Positions 11,793-22,559 of a stretch of 64,000 nt of DNA are shown here, piece by piece. Position 1 is the first letter of the stretch. The number at the start of each line of letters is the position of its first letter. The notes under the pieces are model-generated. The model had not been told where the DNA came from and did not search any database. It saw nothing but the letters and a program-made list of their open reading frames with translations. The translations under genes and the position numbers were made by a program. Source of the stretch: Rhipicephalus microplus (Eukaryota > Arthropoda > Arachnida > Ixodida > Ixodidae); assembly GCF_043290135.1 (NCBI RefSeq), contig NC_134705.1:35901771-35965770 (forward strand). The letters run 5' to 3'.

Positions 11793-12959
11793 TTTAAGCT
11801 CGATAACAATGTGCTCCATCGTTATGTTTACACTACTGATGGACACCGCTGGGTTCCAGTACTTCCGCGTTCTCTACGTTATCAAGTCCTCGAAGCCTTT
11901 CACGACGACCCATGTGCAGGCCACTTGGGATTTCACAAACCACAAAGCCGCATCAAAAACCGTTTCTTCTGGCCAAGCATCTCTACCTTTGTGGCCAAGT
12001 ACGTTGCATCTTGCCATCTGTGTCAACGGCGGAAGCGACCAACTTCGTCTCCTGCTGGCCTTCTGCAACCTATCCCGTATCCCGAGACTCCATTCGCCAT
12101 CGTTGGCATAGACCTACTCGGACGTCTCCCCATCACGCGAGAAGGTAATCGTTGGATTGTGACTGCTTTCGACCACCTGACACGGTACGCAGAGACTGCT
12201 GCACTACGCACAACTTCTGCTTCAGACGTCGCAGACTTCTTTCTCAACGCCATTGTATTGCGTCACGATGCACCTCGCGTCCTCCTTGATGATCGCGGCA
12301 AGACGTTCCTGTCCACCATAATCGAAGCCCTGCTCACAACCTGTGGCACAGTACATAAGACGACGTCAGCCTACCATCCCCACACTAATGGGCTGACAGT
12401 GAGATTTCATCGGACACTAACAGACATGCTGTCGATGTATATCGCAGCAAACCACAACAACTGCGATACAATTTTGCCTATTGTGACGTTTGCCCATAAC
12501 ACCGCTGTTCAAAGAACTACTGGCTACTCGCCTTTCTACCTCGTGTACGGCCGTACACCGACATTCACCATCGACGTCTCTTTCTTAAATGTGCCAAGCG
12601 ACGCCTCGGCAACCGTATCAGAGCAGTTCATCACAAGACACGAAGAATGCCGGCAACGGGCTCGCCCTAATACAGAAGCCAATCAGCAAGACCGCAAGCA
12701 ACTCTACGACAGCTCTAATCGCGACGTCTCCTTCAGTCCGGGAGATGAAGTGTTGCTTTGGACGCCCATGCGTACTCCAGGATTGTGTGACAAGTTTCAG
12801 TCACGCTTCATTGGACCATATACATTCAATGAACAAACGTCCCCAGTGAACTATCATGTCACTCCCACCGACCTTTCTTCGGATCGTCGCTGTCGTGGTT
12901 CAGAGGTTGTCCACGTATCGCATCTGAAGCCATTCGTTCGACGTTCCGTTTTCATCTAA
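11793..12959 (+). pseudogene. pol: integrase (family 1 copy 2)
   Basis: The integrase inserts element DNA into the genome. The zinc-binding part reads 'FHDDPCAGHLGFHKPQ...SCHLCQRRK' (HHCC). The catalytic core has Asp in 'VGIDLLGRL' and Asp in 'LLDDRGKTF'. The third residue, Glu of 'NGLTERF', is Val (GTG at 12399-12401), which should abolish activity. A basic C-terminal region ends 'HLKPFVRRSVFI', 42 bp before the 3' LTR. Otherwise open for about 380 codons. Confidence 0.9.
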
Positions 12960-13001
12960 GACGCGTCCGGGCTGGCCGCTTACGCGTGGGGGGGAAATAA
13001 G

Positions 13002-13123
13002 TGTGAGCATTATTCATACGCGTCATCTGATAAGTACATACCCATCATCATCAGCCTGACCTGTGTTGTGGGGCAGAGGCTCAGCAAGTAAGAGAACTGT
13101 CTTGCAGCCAAAAACATTGCCTT

Positions 13124-13126
<3 letters not shown>
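13002..13126 (+). repeat. 3' LTR, family 1 copy 2
   Basis: 125 bp, TGTGAGCATT...CCTTACA, preceded by the purine tract at 12988-13001 and followed directly by (AT)n. Confidence 0.9.

Positions 13127-13180
<54 letters not shown>
13127..13180. repeat. (AT)n microsatellite
   Basis: Right flank of family 1 copy 2 and left edge of the tandem array. Confidence 0.95.
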
Positions 13181-13182
<2 letters not shown>

Positions 13183-13751
13183 GAAAGAAGTGTTTACCCA
13201 AGGGCTCGTTTTCCGTGTTTTGACACAATAATAATGAGTTCTAACAGTAAATAATGTCGGAGAATGTACAGGGCAAGTATTAAAACATATGTATATAGGA
13301 AAAAAGAAAAGTGGGTGAAAAAAGTTGCCGTATGCAGGAATCGGACCCAACTTCTTCGAATAACACGTTCAATGCTCTACCACTGAGCTAACACGGCGGC
13401 TATCCCCCCAATTTTAAACGGGGGAGTGTCAGTCAGCGCCACTAGTAGCCATGGCGGCGAGTGTGGCACACTCTTTATGAGCCTGTTTGGCGTCACGTAG
13501 TACGTGAACTTATTACTAACTGGCAGCTGACCAATAGTCCCTCGTATACCACCTAAAGGCACCAAGTCTGCCAGTAAGACACCCTCGTTAATGAATAAGG
13601 GAAACGAGTGTATACTTAAGGGCTCTTTTTTTGTGTTTGACACAATATTTATGAGATCTAACAGACAATATTGCAAAAGAAGGTATAGTGGAAGTTATTA
13701 GGCCAATTGTAATGTGAATGAGAAGAAAGAAAAGTGGGTGAAAAGATAACT

Positions 13752-13823
13752 TGCCGTGGGCAGGATCCGAACCTGCGACCTTCGAATAACGCGTTCGATA
13801 CTCTACCACTGAGCTACCACGAC
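13752..13823 (-). tRNA. tRNA-like cloverleaf in the array (left side, best preserved)
   Basis: On the minus strand: acceptor GTCGTGG / CCACGGC, D arm GCTC-AGTGGTA-GAGT, anticodon stem TCGAA / TTCGA with loop CGCGTTA, T arm GCAGG-TTCGGAT-CCTGC, then A. All stems pair. The loop would give anticodon CGT (Thr), but position 33 is G instead of the near-universal T, so a decoding tRNA is doubtful. I read it as a tRNA-derived repeat module. Confidence 0.5.
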
Positions 13824-16800
13824 AGCCATCCCCCCAGCCACTTTATTGGGTATCTATGTCAATTTTAAATGGAGGAGTGTCAGTCAGCGCCACTAGTAGC
13901 CATGGCGGCGAGTGTGGCACACTCTTTATGAGCCTGTTTGGCGTCTCGTAGCACGTGAACTTATTACTAACTGGCAGCTAACCAATAGTCCCTCGTATAC
14001 CCCCTAAAGGCACCGAGTCTGCCAGTACGAGACCCTCGTTAATGAATAAGGGAAACAAGTGTATACTTAAGGGCTCGTTTTTTTGTGTTTTACACAATAT
14101 TTATGAGATTTAACAGACAATAATGCAAAGGAAGGTATAGGGGAAGTTATTAGGCCAATTGCAATGTAAATGACAACAAAGAAAAGTGGGTGAAAAGATA
14201 ACTTGCCGTGGGCAGGATCCAAACCTGCGACTTTCGAATAACGCGTTCAATGCTCTATCACTGACCTACCATGACAGCCATCCCCCGAGCCACTTTATTG
14301 GGTATCTATGTCAATCTTAAATGGGGGAGTGTCAGTCAGCGCCACTAGTAGCCATGGCGGCGAGTGTGGCACACCCTTTATGAGCCTGTTTGGCGTCACG
14401 TAGCATGTGAACTTATTACTAAATGGCAGCTGACCAATAGTCCCTCGTATACCCCCTAAAGGCACCAAGTCTGCCAGTACGAGACCCTCGTTAATGAATA
14501 AGGGAAACAAGTGTATACTTAAGGGCTCGTTTTTCGTGTTTACACAATATTTATGAGATCTGACAGACAATAATGCAAAGGAAGGTATAGGGGAAGTTAT
14601 TAGGCCAATTGTAATGTAAATGACAAGAAAGAAAAGTGGGTGAAAAGATAACTTGCCGTGGGCTGGATCCAAACCTGCGACTTTCGAATAACGCGTTCAA
14701 TGCTCTATCACGGACCTACCACGACAGCCATCCCCCAGCCACTTTATTGGGTATCTATGTCAATTTTAAACGGGGGAGTGTCAGTCAGCGCCACTAGTAG
14801 CCATGGCTGCGAGTGTGGCACACTCTTTATCAGCCTGTTTGGCGTCACGCAGTACGTGAACTTATTACTAACTGGCAGCTGACCAATAGTCCCTCGTATA
14901 CCCTCTAAAGGCACCAAGTCTGCCAGCACGAGACCCTCGTTAATGAATAAGGGAAACAAGTGTATACTTAAGGGCTCGTTTTTTTGTGTTTTACACAGTG
15001 TTTATGAGATCTAACAGACAATAATGCAAAGGAAGGTGCAGGGGAAGTTATTAGGCCAATTGTAATGTAAATGACAAGAAAGAAAAGTGGGTGAAAAGAT
15101 AACTTGCCGTGGGCAGGATCCAAACCTGCGACTTTCTAATAACGCGTTCAATGCTCTATCACTGACCTACCATGACAGCCATCCCCCCAGCCACTTTATT
15201 GGGTATCTATGTCACTTTTAAACGGGGGAGTGTCAGTCAGCGCCACTAGTAGCTATGGCGGCGAGTGTGGCACACTCTTTATGAGCCTGTTTGGCGTCAC
15301 GTAGCACGTGAACTTATTACTAACTGGCAGCTGACCAATAGTCCCTCGTATACCCCCTAAAGGCACCAAGTCTGCCAGTACGAGACCCTCGTTAATGAAT
15401 AAGGGAAACAAGTGTATACTTAAGGGCTCGTTTTTCGTGTTTTACACAATATTTATGAGATCTAACAGACAATAATGCAAAGGAAGGTATAGGGGAAGTT
15501 ATTAGGCCTATTGTAATGTAAATGACAAGAAAGAAAAGTGGGTGAAAAGATAACTTGCCGTGGGCTGGATCCAAACCTGCGACTTTCGAATAACGCGTTC
15601 AATGCTCTATCACGGACCTACCACGACAGCCATCCCCCAGCCACTTTATTGGGTATCTATGTCAATTTTAAACGGGGGAGTGTCAGTCAGCGCCACTAGT
15701 AGCCATGGCTGCGAGTGTGGCACACTCTTTATCAGCCTGTTTGGCGTCACGCAGTACGTGAACTTATTACTAACTGGCAGCTGACCAATAGTCCCTCGTA
15801 TACCCTCTAAAGGCACCAAGTCTGCCAGCACGAGACCCTCGTTAATGAATAAGGGAAACAAGTGTATACTTAAGGGCTCGTTTTTCGTGATTTACACAAT
15901 ATTTATGAGATCTGACAGACAATAATGCAAAGGAAGGTATAGGGGAAGTTATTAGGCCAATTGTAATGTAAATGACAACAAAGAAAAGTGGGTGAAAAGA
16001 TAACTTGCCGTGGGCAGGATCCAAACCTGCGACTTTCGAATAACGCGTTCAATGCTCTATCACTGACCTACCATGACAGCCATCCCCCGAGCCACTTTAT
16101 TGGGTATCTATGTCAATCTTAAATGGGGGAGTGTCAGTCAGCGCCACTAGTAGCCATGGCGGCGAGTGTGGCACACCCTTTATGAGCCTGTTTGGCGTCA
16201 CGTAGCATGTGAACTTATTACTAAATGGCAGCTGACCAATAGTCCCTCGTATACCCCCTAAAGGCACCAAGTCTGCCAGTACGAGACCCTCGTTAATGAA
16301 TAAGGGAAACAAGTGTATACTTAAGGGCTCGTGTTTCGTGTTTACACAATATTTATGAGATCTGACAGACAATAATGCAAAGGAAGGTATAGGGGAAGTT
16401 ATTAGGCCAATTGTAATGTAAATGACAAGAAAGAAAAGTGGGTGAAAAGATAACTTGCCGTGGGCTGGATCCAAACCTGCGACTTTCGAATAACGCGTTC
16501 AATGCTCAATCACGGACCTACCACGACAGCCATCCCCCAGCCACTTTATTGGGTATCTATGTCAATTTTAAACGGGGGAGTGTCAGTCAGCGCCACTAGT
16601 AGCCATGGCTGCGAGTGTGGCACACTCTTTATCAGCCTGTTTGGCGTCACGCAGTACGTGAACTTATTACTAACTGGCAGCTGACCAATAGTCCCTCGTA
16701 TACCCTCTAAAGGCACCAAGTCTGCCAGCTCGAGACCCTCGTTAATGAATAAGGGAAACAAGTGTATACTTAAGGGCTCGTTTTTTTGTGTTTTACACAG

Positions 16801-17357
16801 TATTTATGAGATCTAACAGACAATAATGCAAAGGAAGGTGCAGGGGAAGTTATTAGGCCAATTGTAATGTAAATGACAAGAAAGAAAAGTGGGTGAAAAG
16901 ATAACTTGCCGTGGGCTGGATCCAAACCTGCGACTTTCGAATAACGCGTTCAATGCTCTATCACGGACCTACCACGACAGCCATCCCCCAGCCACTTTAT
17001 TGGGTATCTATGTCAATTTTAAACGGGGGAGTGTCAGTCCGCGCCACTAGTAGCCATGGCTGCGAGTGTGGCACACTCTTTATGAGCCTGTTTGGCGTCA
17101 CGTAGCACGTGAACTTATTACTAACTGGCAGCTGACCAATAGTCCCTCGTATACCCCCTAAAGGCACCAAGTCTGCCAGCACGAGACCCTCGTTAATGAA
17201 CAAGGGAAACAAGTGTGTACTTAAGGGCTCGTTGTTTTGTGTTTTACACAATATTTATGAGATCTAACAGACAATAATGCAAAGGAATGTATAGTGGAAG
17301 TTATTAGGCCAATTGTAATGTGAATGAGAAGAAAGAAAAGTGGGTGAAAAGATAACT

Positions 17358-17429
17358 TGCCGTGGGCAGGATCCGAATCTGCGACCTTCGAATAACGCGT
17401 TCGATGCTCTACTACTGAGCTACCACGAC
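17358..17429 (-). tRNA. tRNA-like cloverleaf in the array (right side)
   Basis: Same fold as 13752-13823, with the D-arm closing stem GAGC intact and a one-base change in the T stem (GCAGA against CCTGC). The seven modules between the two edge copies carry changes that break the T stem (for example CCAGC opposite GCAGG). Same G at position 33. Confidence 0.45.
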
Positions 17430-17634
17430 AGCCATCCCCCCTGCCACTTTATTGGGTATCTATGTCAATTTTAAACTGGGGAGTGTCAGTCAGCACCACT
17501 AGTAGCCATGGGAGCGAGTGTCGCACACTCTTTATGAGCCTGTTTGGCGTCACGTAGCACGTGAACTTATTACTAACTGGCAGCTAACCAATAGTCCCTC
17601 GTATACCACCTAAAGGCACCAGTCTGCCAGTACG

Positions 17635-17670
17635 ATATATATATATATATATATGTATATGTATATATAC

Positions 17671-17741
<71 letters not shown>
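17635..17741. repeat. (AT)n microsatellite with GT/GC interruptions
   Basis: About 107 bp separating the tandem array from the family 2 LTR. Confidence 0.95.
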
Positions 17742-17746
<5 letters not shown>

Positions 17747-17812
17747 CGTCTGAAGATATGGTTTGTAGAAGCTGAGGAGGAAGAAGTGCTTAATAGAATA
17801 AACATGGCGTAT

Positions 17813-18695
17813 TACAGATTCGTTATCAGTTTGTAATTCACTTTCTGCGGCAGTAAATTCAGAGCTGATGAATACGTTTCGGCATTTAGTACCGAAAAAC
17901 GTAAAAAAACTGCATTTGCTATGGGTACCAGGCCACCGCGGATTATGTTTGAACGAAATGACGGACTCTTTACCAGCAGTATCCCTGGGTGGGCCCACCT
18001 GCCCAGTTTTGCCAGATACGGCTTACGTAACAGCGCTAAGGTTCCGAAATGCTTGCCTGCAATGGGGAAAAGGTAATTTGGATAAATTCAAAGATTTCGA
18101 GCATTTGAGCTACTGCTGGAATAAACAGTGGTGTGCATCTCGCCAGTTAGAGGTCACTTATACCGGATGGCGCTGTGCAGTTCCACAACTAAATTATTAC
18201 CTTAACAAAGCTTGGCTTAAGGCGTCACCGCTATGCATTTGGTGCAACGAAATTGAAACAATTGAACATTTCTTTTTATTCTGTCTTCGTTATTCCTATC
18301 AGTAGCCCCATTAAAAAAGCTAAGAATACATGTAAGTCTACCAATAATTTTATCACTTGGCAGAACTTCATTTGGTTACTGCCACAGGGATGTATGCTCC
18401 GCTGTGTTTGATTACATCAACGCAACTAAAAGATTACCGTGCTAGTGAACCCCTACCTTTTCAGATCTTTAGTTTATAATTCGTAGTTATGTCTTTCAAA
18501 AACAAAAGATGGTTTGACCGCTTGCTCAGCAAACATGTTTGTTTTTTGGTAGTAATATTTTAAGCTACTTTTTCAGATTGGCTTCATTTCATTTTAGTTT
18601 CATTTAAGTATCCTGCTGCCCGGTTCTTGGCCCATCCCCCTTTGTGGGTAAGCGCCATCCATCAGAGGTCATCAGCATCAACATCAGCATCAGTG
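17813..18695 (+). mobile_element. 5'-truncated LINE 3' end, I/Jockey-like, inserted in LTR
   Basis: About 880 bp holding the end of a LINE ORF2, then a 3' UTR ending in a CATCAGCATCA repeat. The LTR sequence on both sides is otherwise continuous. I could not define a clear target duplication. Confidence 0.75.
17868..18305 (+). pseudogene. LINE ORF2 C-terminus: RNase H end and zinc knuckle
   Basis: The first Met here is internal. The open frame extends left into 'AVNSEL'. 'LHLLWVPGHRGLCLNEMTDSL' is the last motif of a LINE RNase H (WVPGH-x-G-x2-x-N-E-x-x-D). About 85 residues later comes CIWCNEIETIEHFFLFC, the C-terminal CCHC knuckle of I/Jockey-type ORF2. It ends in TAG 16 residues later. 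The minus-strand LINE at 50.5-52.4 kb encodes a related tail, so both belong to the same clade. Confidence 0.8.
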
Positions 18696-18862
18696 TGAGC
18701 CAGGCCACGTCACCCATTCATCTTAGCGTGACACGAGTCGACAGGATGAAGACCTGCCAGCCCCTTCATCAGTCGCTCATCATCTACGCAGTTCTCTACA
18801 AGACAACCTGACCACACATGGACTACCGTAGAAGCGCCCAGTATTACGCATCGGCCAGCATC

Positions 18863-19087
18863 ATGTCAGAACCATCTGCTGACCTTGACATCCCCAAGTA
18901 AACCGGATCAGCGGAAGACGGACCCGTAGAAGACTGGTTCAACCTCTGCAAGCTCCATGCCACCACTGCATCATGGTCGGAACGGGAGATGGTCATCAAC
19001 TTTACCGACTACGTCTCCGGTGAGGCTTTCAAATTTTACCTCACCCACATATTTGAAAACGACAAATTATGGCGAAAAATCAAATAA
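18863..19087 (+). pseudogene. gag: Gag-like fragment of family 2 copy B
   Basis: From the ATG at 18863 the frame reads through 'PSADLDIPK', a TAA, then 'GPVEDWFNLCKLHATTASW' and 'VSGEAFKFYL'. This is the shape of the retrotransposon-Gag core (acidic lead, W-x-x-x-F/C, then G-x-A-x-x-F/W-x). It ends in TAA after 'LWRKIK'. No knuckle was found. Assignment rests on pattern only. Confidence 0.5.
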
Positions 19088-20029
19088 GAAATGATCATTC
19101 AATTTTTAAAGAGTACGATGAAGATTCACTTACAACCCGTGATCTGAAGGCAATTGATCTCAGTTGTCAAAACCAGCAGCAGTCTTCAAGCACTAAAACA
19201 GCCAAATCGAGTCGGCCAATCCCATTTCGACAAGCCCAATCCTAAGATCCGCTCACTGAAAGACATCAAGATCTATTTCCACGAAGAGTTAATCTTCCAC
19301 CTTGTTTTGCTATGGCACGACAATCAACCTCTACATCATTACTGTACCATACCACTCGTGTTACCAAACCATCCAGTGCACTGTACTCCCCGCATCGTAC
19401 ACTTGGCCCACCACCTGGTTTTCCGTCACTTGGCTCTTCAGTTACTTACAATGCCCACCTCACGCCTCACACGCTCGCTACGGTTGGTATACAGCTGAGG
19501 AACTCCGAATATACTCAGCGAAGTCCAGGGTCTACCGTTCATATTCATGCATCAGAACAGTGAACCTCCAAAGTTGCGCAGACAGAGAAACAATCCCAAG
19601 CAAAATCACACCAAATCAAGCATTTGTTAGTGTCGCCGTCGAGTTCTCAGACACCTAAGAGTCCAACGAACACAGTAGGCTCGGAAGAATCAACTCTCAA
19701 GCACTGCCCTGTACCTGAGGCGTCTATAGAGAAAGGCGTTGCAAGAGCCTCCAAAGACCTCCCTGTCGATTTTAGTGCACCACCTTTATTTTCTTTCGAG
19801 AATCACGACAACCCAACGACTACTAACTATATACTAGTCACGTCGACTATGAAAAAAAAGCAGGCTCGTGTTACTAAAGGAGTACCACCTCGTAAGATTC
19901 CGCAACATCAGCAGGGCCATGAAGAACTCAAAGAACTCCGGAAACTACAGCAGTTACATCAAGCACAACGACGAACTAAAATGAGATCACAAGCAGATTT
20001 GTGGCTTAAGGATGGTCATCAGAAACGAC

Positions 20030-20494
20030 ACCAACTAAAGGAAATACCAAGTCAACACCTGAGCCATATTCGTAGAAGGAAACCTCAAGGAAGTCTTCTG
20101 TACGAGATATCAAGGCTTCATGTACAATCTTACCGATGGACTTACCACTACAGAAAACCACGAAAGAGACTGTACGTTACCATTTGCAAATTGCAGGTAC
20201 ACAGACATCGTATCATCAACTTCGGTTCTCGTGAACGGAAGCCTGAAGCAATGCTTCTGTCTCAGCCACGACAAAGAATACAGCACCCACGACAGAAAAC
20301 TCGGCGCCAACGACGTCCGACCTTCAAATTCTACAAGGACGTCCAGCCTCGTTGGTTTTTCGCAGCTGCTGAAGCCATGTCATGGTCAGTGCAGTTGTGC
20401 AGGACGCGGTTGTCTTCTCCAGAACGCCACAGTCAGCCTCGCCCACCAGAAGTCCTGCGTAAACCGGACTGCTGCACTATCTCCTGAAGTCTGA
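20030..20494 (+). pseudogene. Cys-rich, N-glycosylation-rich frame in family 2 (copy B)
   Basis: The frame open from about 20060 to 20494 (internal Met at 20120) has at least nine Cys and five N-x-S/T sites (NLT, NGS, NST, NAT, NRT) in about 140 residues, and is homologous to the broken frame of copy A. Two stops lie upstream of 20060. The longer overlapping frame at 19624-20487 is Arg/Lys/Gln-rich and probably not the real one. It could be envelope-like or a captured secreted tick protein. I do not recognise the fold and assign no function. Confidence 0.4.
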
Positions 20495-20622
20495 AAGTTT
20501 ACGGAGCTCTCCGGCAGCATAGAACTGAATATGAATTTTGGACATTAGTGACTTTTCAATCTCTCCATGTTTACTACTTCTTGTTCGTAATCCATAGCTT
20601 CTTTCGGGGGAAGGGGGAATCG

Positions 20623-20725
20623 TATGACGTATGAAGAGATGGTTTGTAGAAGCTGAGGAGGAAGAAGTGCTTAACGGAATAAACATGGCGTATGAGCCAG
20701 GCCACGTCTCCCATTCATCTTAGCG

Positions 20726-20730
<5 letters not shown>
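20623..20730 (+). repeat. 3' LTR of family 2 copy B
   Basis: About 106-108 bp, TATGACGTATGAAG...CTTAGCGTCA, with AATAAA inside. Its right end merges into (CA)n, so the last bases are uncertain. Confidence 0.65.

Positions 20731-20794
<64 letters not shown>
20728..20794. repeat. (CA)n microsatellite
   Basis: About 67 bp of CA between family 2 copy B and the family 3 Gypsy element. Confidence 0.95.
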
Positions 20795-20797
<3 letters not shown>

Positions 20798-20983
20798 TGC
20801 CGCGTGCATAGCTGCATTTAGCGGCGAGATAGCAGCGACAACGAAGAACGCGGATTTGCTCGAGAGGCGCAGCGCAGCAGAGTGAAGAAGACGACAATCT
20901 TAGCGGCCTTCTCTGAGATCGTCTCTACAAGTCCCACGGTCCGTGTTTTTAAATAAACCCCCTGTCATTTACAACCCGCGACA
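20798..20983 (+). repeat. 5' LTR, family 3
   Basis: TGCCGCGTGC...CCGCGACA, 186 bp, with AATAAA near 20952. The following 'CTGGTGGAGGTGCTGGG' is the likely primer-site region; the tRNA is not assigned. Confidence 0.92.
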
Positions 20984-21012
20984 CTGGTGGAGGTGCTGGG
21001 TACTACCACCTC

Positions 21013-22440
21013 ATGATCAGCACCCCTGTGAGAAGCCCCGAATGCAGACCTACGAGACAGCCACGCGTGGAGATGCCTGTGCACTGCTCAAGCCGTCGCC
21101 TTCCAGGTCTTGAACCAGAATTTGGCCTTTCAAAGGGAGCAACACTTCCGACAACCACCCCTACTCAAGAAACGGCAAGGAGTCCTGCACAGGTGACTGT
21201 CCAGAATATGCGCATTCCTGAACCATTTCATGGCCGGCCGAACGAAGATGCGCAAGACTGGCTTGAGCAGTTCAAACGGGTAGCTAAATCGTACTACTGG
21301 AGTCTCGATGGAAAGCTCTTCCACGTATACTTCGCCCTTGAAGACGGCGCAAAGACGTGGTTTATAAACCGGGAGGCAACATTGACGACATGGGAGGAGT
21401 TTTGTCGTCGGTTTCTTGACACCTTCGGTAACGCGGACCGACGCGAAAATGCACAACGCCTTCTTGAAGGACGCACCCAACAGCTGCATGAAAGCGTCGC
21501 CATGTTTGCTGAGGATATGGTGCGCTTGTGCCACCGCGTGGACCCCAACATGCCCGAGGCTCGAAAGCTAACCCATCTCATGAGGGGCGTCAAAGAGCAG
21601 CTATTTGTTGGTCTTGTGCGCAATCCGCCGACAACAGCGGACGAGTTCACCAGGGAGGCCACCGCAATAGAGCGTGCGCTACAGCAACGGTACCGACAGT
21701 CTGATCGCCCGGCCATCGGCGCAGCTGCAGGCGCCGCCGCACTTACCGCAAACGACGAGTTTGCTCTACGCCACCTGATTAGACAGATCGTGCGTGAGGA
21801 GATCGCGAAGGAGAACGCAAAATACACATTGCAGTCACAGGCGCCCCCGCAGCAGGAGTCCACGGTAGCCTCCGTCGCTGAAGTCGTTCGCCATGAACTT
21901 CGACAAGCGTTTGCCTCTCCTCAGCAATATTCCGATCCACCGCACCGTCCAAACTCGTGTACCTATGCAGACGCTGTGCGTCGTCTATTGGCTCCAGAAG
22001 TATCGTACCAGCCGAACGGATACAGCTATGCAGACGCTATTCGTCGACCCACGCCCATGCCAGCGCCACAGTACGTCGAACCGTATCCTGTGGCAGCCTG
22101 GGCTCAGCAGGATTCTGTCAGGCGACCCTATATGCGGAAGACCGACATATGGCGCACTACGGATCGTCAACCACTTTGCTACAACTGTGGAGAGCCAGGG
22201 CACATTTGCCGTTTTTGCCCACATCGCCGAGCTGAATACCGCGGTAGTGCACCTACAGCTACGCGCCGACAGTTCGACGAAAGCCGTGCCCCCATCGACG
22301 ACGACCAGGCTGGCAAGCGGGAAGGCTCTTCTACCTTCCGGACGTGGTCACCATCACCGGCTCGCTTAGGTTCACCAAGCCGCCGTAGTTTCGCTGACGC
22401 CGTCAGAGGTCGGCCTCCCAGCCCACGGCGGGGAAACTGA
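21013..22440 (+). CDS. gag: Gag polyprotein, family 3 Gypsy (475 aa)
   Basis: Full-length-looking Gag, starting 30 bp after the 5' LTR. The ATG is the first in an open frame. The Gag core occupies about residues 65-200 ('IPEPFHGRPNEDAQDWLEQF', 'LEDGAKTWF', 'WEEFCRRFLDTFG'). An Ala/Gln-rich linker follows, then one CCHC knuckle CYNCGEPGHICRFC (about residues 388-401) and a Ser/Pro/Arg-rich tail. Gag packages element RNA in the cytoplasm. It ends at TGA 22438; the protease frame lies about 150 bp further, so a Gag-Pol fusion is not directly readable in this copy. Confidence 0.9.
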   Translation: MISTPVRSPECRPTRQPRVEMPVHCSSRRLPGLEPEFGLSKGATLPTTTPTQETARSPAQVTVQNMRIPEPFHGRPNEDAQDWLEQFKRVAKSYYWSLDGKLFHVYFALEDGAKTWFINREATLTTWEEFCRRFLDTFGNADRRENAQRLLEGRTQQLHESVAMFAEDMVRLCHRVDPNMPEARKLTHLMRGVKEQLFVGLVRNPPTTADEFTREATAIERALQQRYRQSDRPAIGAAAGAAALTANDEFALRHLIRQIVREEIAKENAKYTLQSQAPPQQESTVASVAEVVRHELRQAFASPQQYSDPPHRPNSCTYADAVRRLLAPEVSYQPNGYSYADAIRRPTPMPAPQYVEPYPVAAWAQQDSVRRPYMRKTDIWRTTDRQPLCYNCGEPGHICRFCPHRRAEYRGSAPTATRRQFDESRAPIDDDQAGKREGSSTFRTWSPSPARLGSPSRRSFADAVRGRPPSPRRGN

Positions 22441-22559
22441 AAGCAGCGACCTCTGGGGGGAAGGTTGCAAGCCGTCGAATTGCCGAAAAACCCCCACTGC
22501 TGCCGAAACACGTAAAAGACGACGATGAAGACTTCGCCAAAAAACCGTGACTGCCGACC

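Larger units (their letters stand above)
7803..13126 (+). mobile_element. Ty3/Gypsy retrotransposon, family 1 copy 2, full length
   Basis: 5324 bp: LTR, gag, protease, RT, RNase H, integrase, purine tract (ggggggaaataa), LTR. Gypsy order (RNase H before integrase) and RT/IN motifs place it in Ty3/Gypsy. It is flanked by TA repeats on both sides. Damage: a Ruka insertion in gag, frameshifts in gag, protease and RT, a stop between RNase H and integrase, and a Glu-to-Val change in the integrase active site. Confidence 0.93.
13181..17634. repeat. tandem array of ~450-bp units with tRNA-like modules and higher-order structure
   Basis: The landmark GTGTCAGTCAGCGCCACTAG recurs at 13426, 13877, 14329, 14778, 15230, 15680, 16131, 16580, 17031 and 17483: ten units spaced 449-452 bp, plus a diverged partial unit at the left edge. 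Units 4, 6 and 8 share private variants (CGCAGTACG, CCCTCTAAAGG). Units 3 and 7 share others (AGCATGTGAAC, ACACCCTTTATG), so blocks repeat at about 900 and 1802 bp. Each unit holds a minus-strand tRNA-like sequence. Short frames recur at the same spacing and are not genes. Both ends meet (AT)n. Confidence 0.93.
17742..18733 (+). repeat. 5' LTR of family 2 copy B, split by a LINE
   Basis: 17742-17812 ('TATGACGTCTGAAG...AACATGGCGT') and 18696-18733 ('TGAGCCAGGCCACG...TTAGCG') join to match the 3' LTR at 20623-20730. Together about 109 bp. Confidence 0.75.
17742..20730 (+). mobile_element. short-LTR retroelement family 2, copy B (with LINE inside its 5' LTR)
   Basis: 5' LTR in two parts (17742-17812 and 18696-18733), an internal region of about 1.9 kb, purine tract (cgggggaagggggaat), 3' LTR (20623-20730). 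A tRNA-Ser-like primer site (GAGTCGACAGGATG) follows the 5' LTR. The internal part holds a Gag-like piece and a Cys-rich frame but no visible RT, RNase H or integrase, so it looks non-autonomous. Confidence 0.7.

Noticed and set aside
13752..13823. A functional tRNA-Thr(CGT) gene
   Set aside because: Position 33 is G rather than T, and the sequence is a module of a tandem repeat, so I kept it as tRNA-like only.
14295..17251. Recurrent 60-125-codon frames in the tandem array
   Set aside because: They recur at the unit spacing on both strands and break in sister units. No protein family recognised.
13181..17634. Regularly spaced repeats resembling a CRISPR-like array
   Set aside because: The 450-bp period, eukaryotic context and lack of short repeats with unique spacers make this an ordinary tandem satellite.
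19624..20487. The 287-codon Arg/Lys/Gln-rich frame as a real protein
   Set aside because: The frame conserved between copies A and B is a different one, with Cys and N-glycosylation sites. This frame looks like its shadow.
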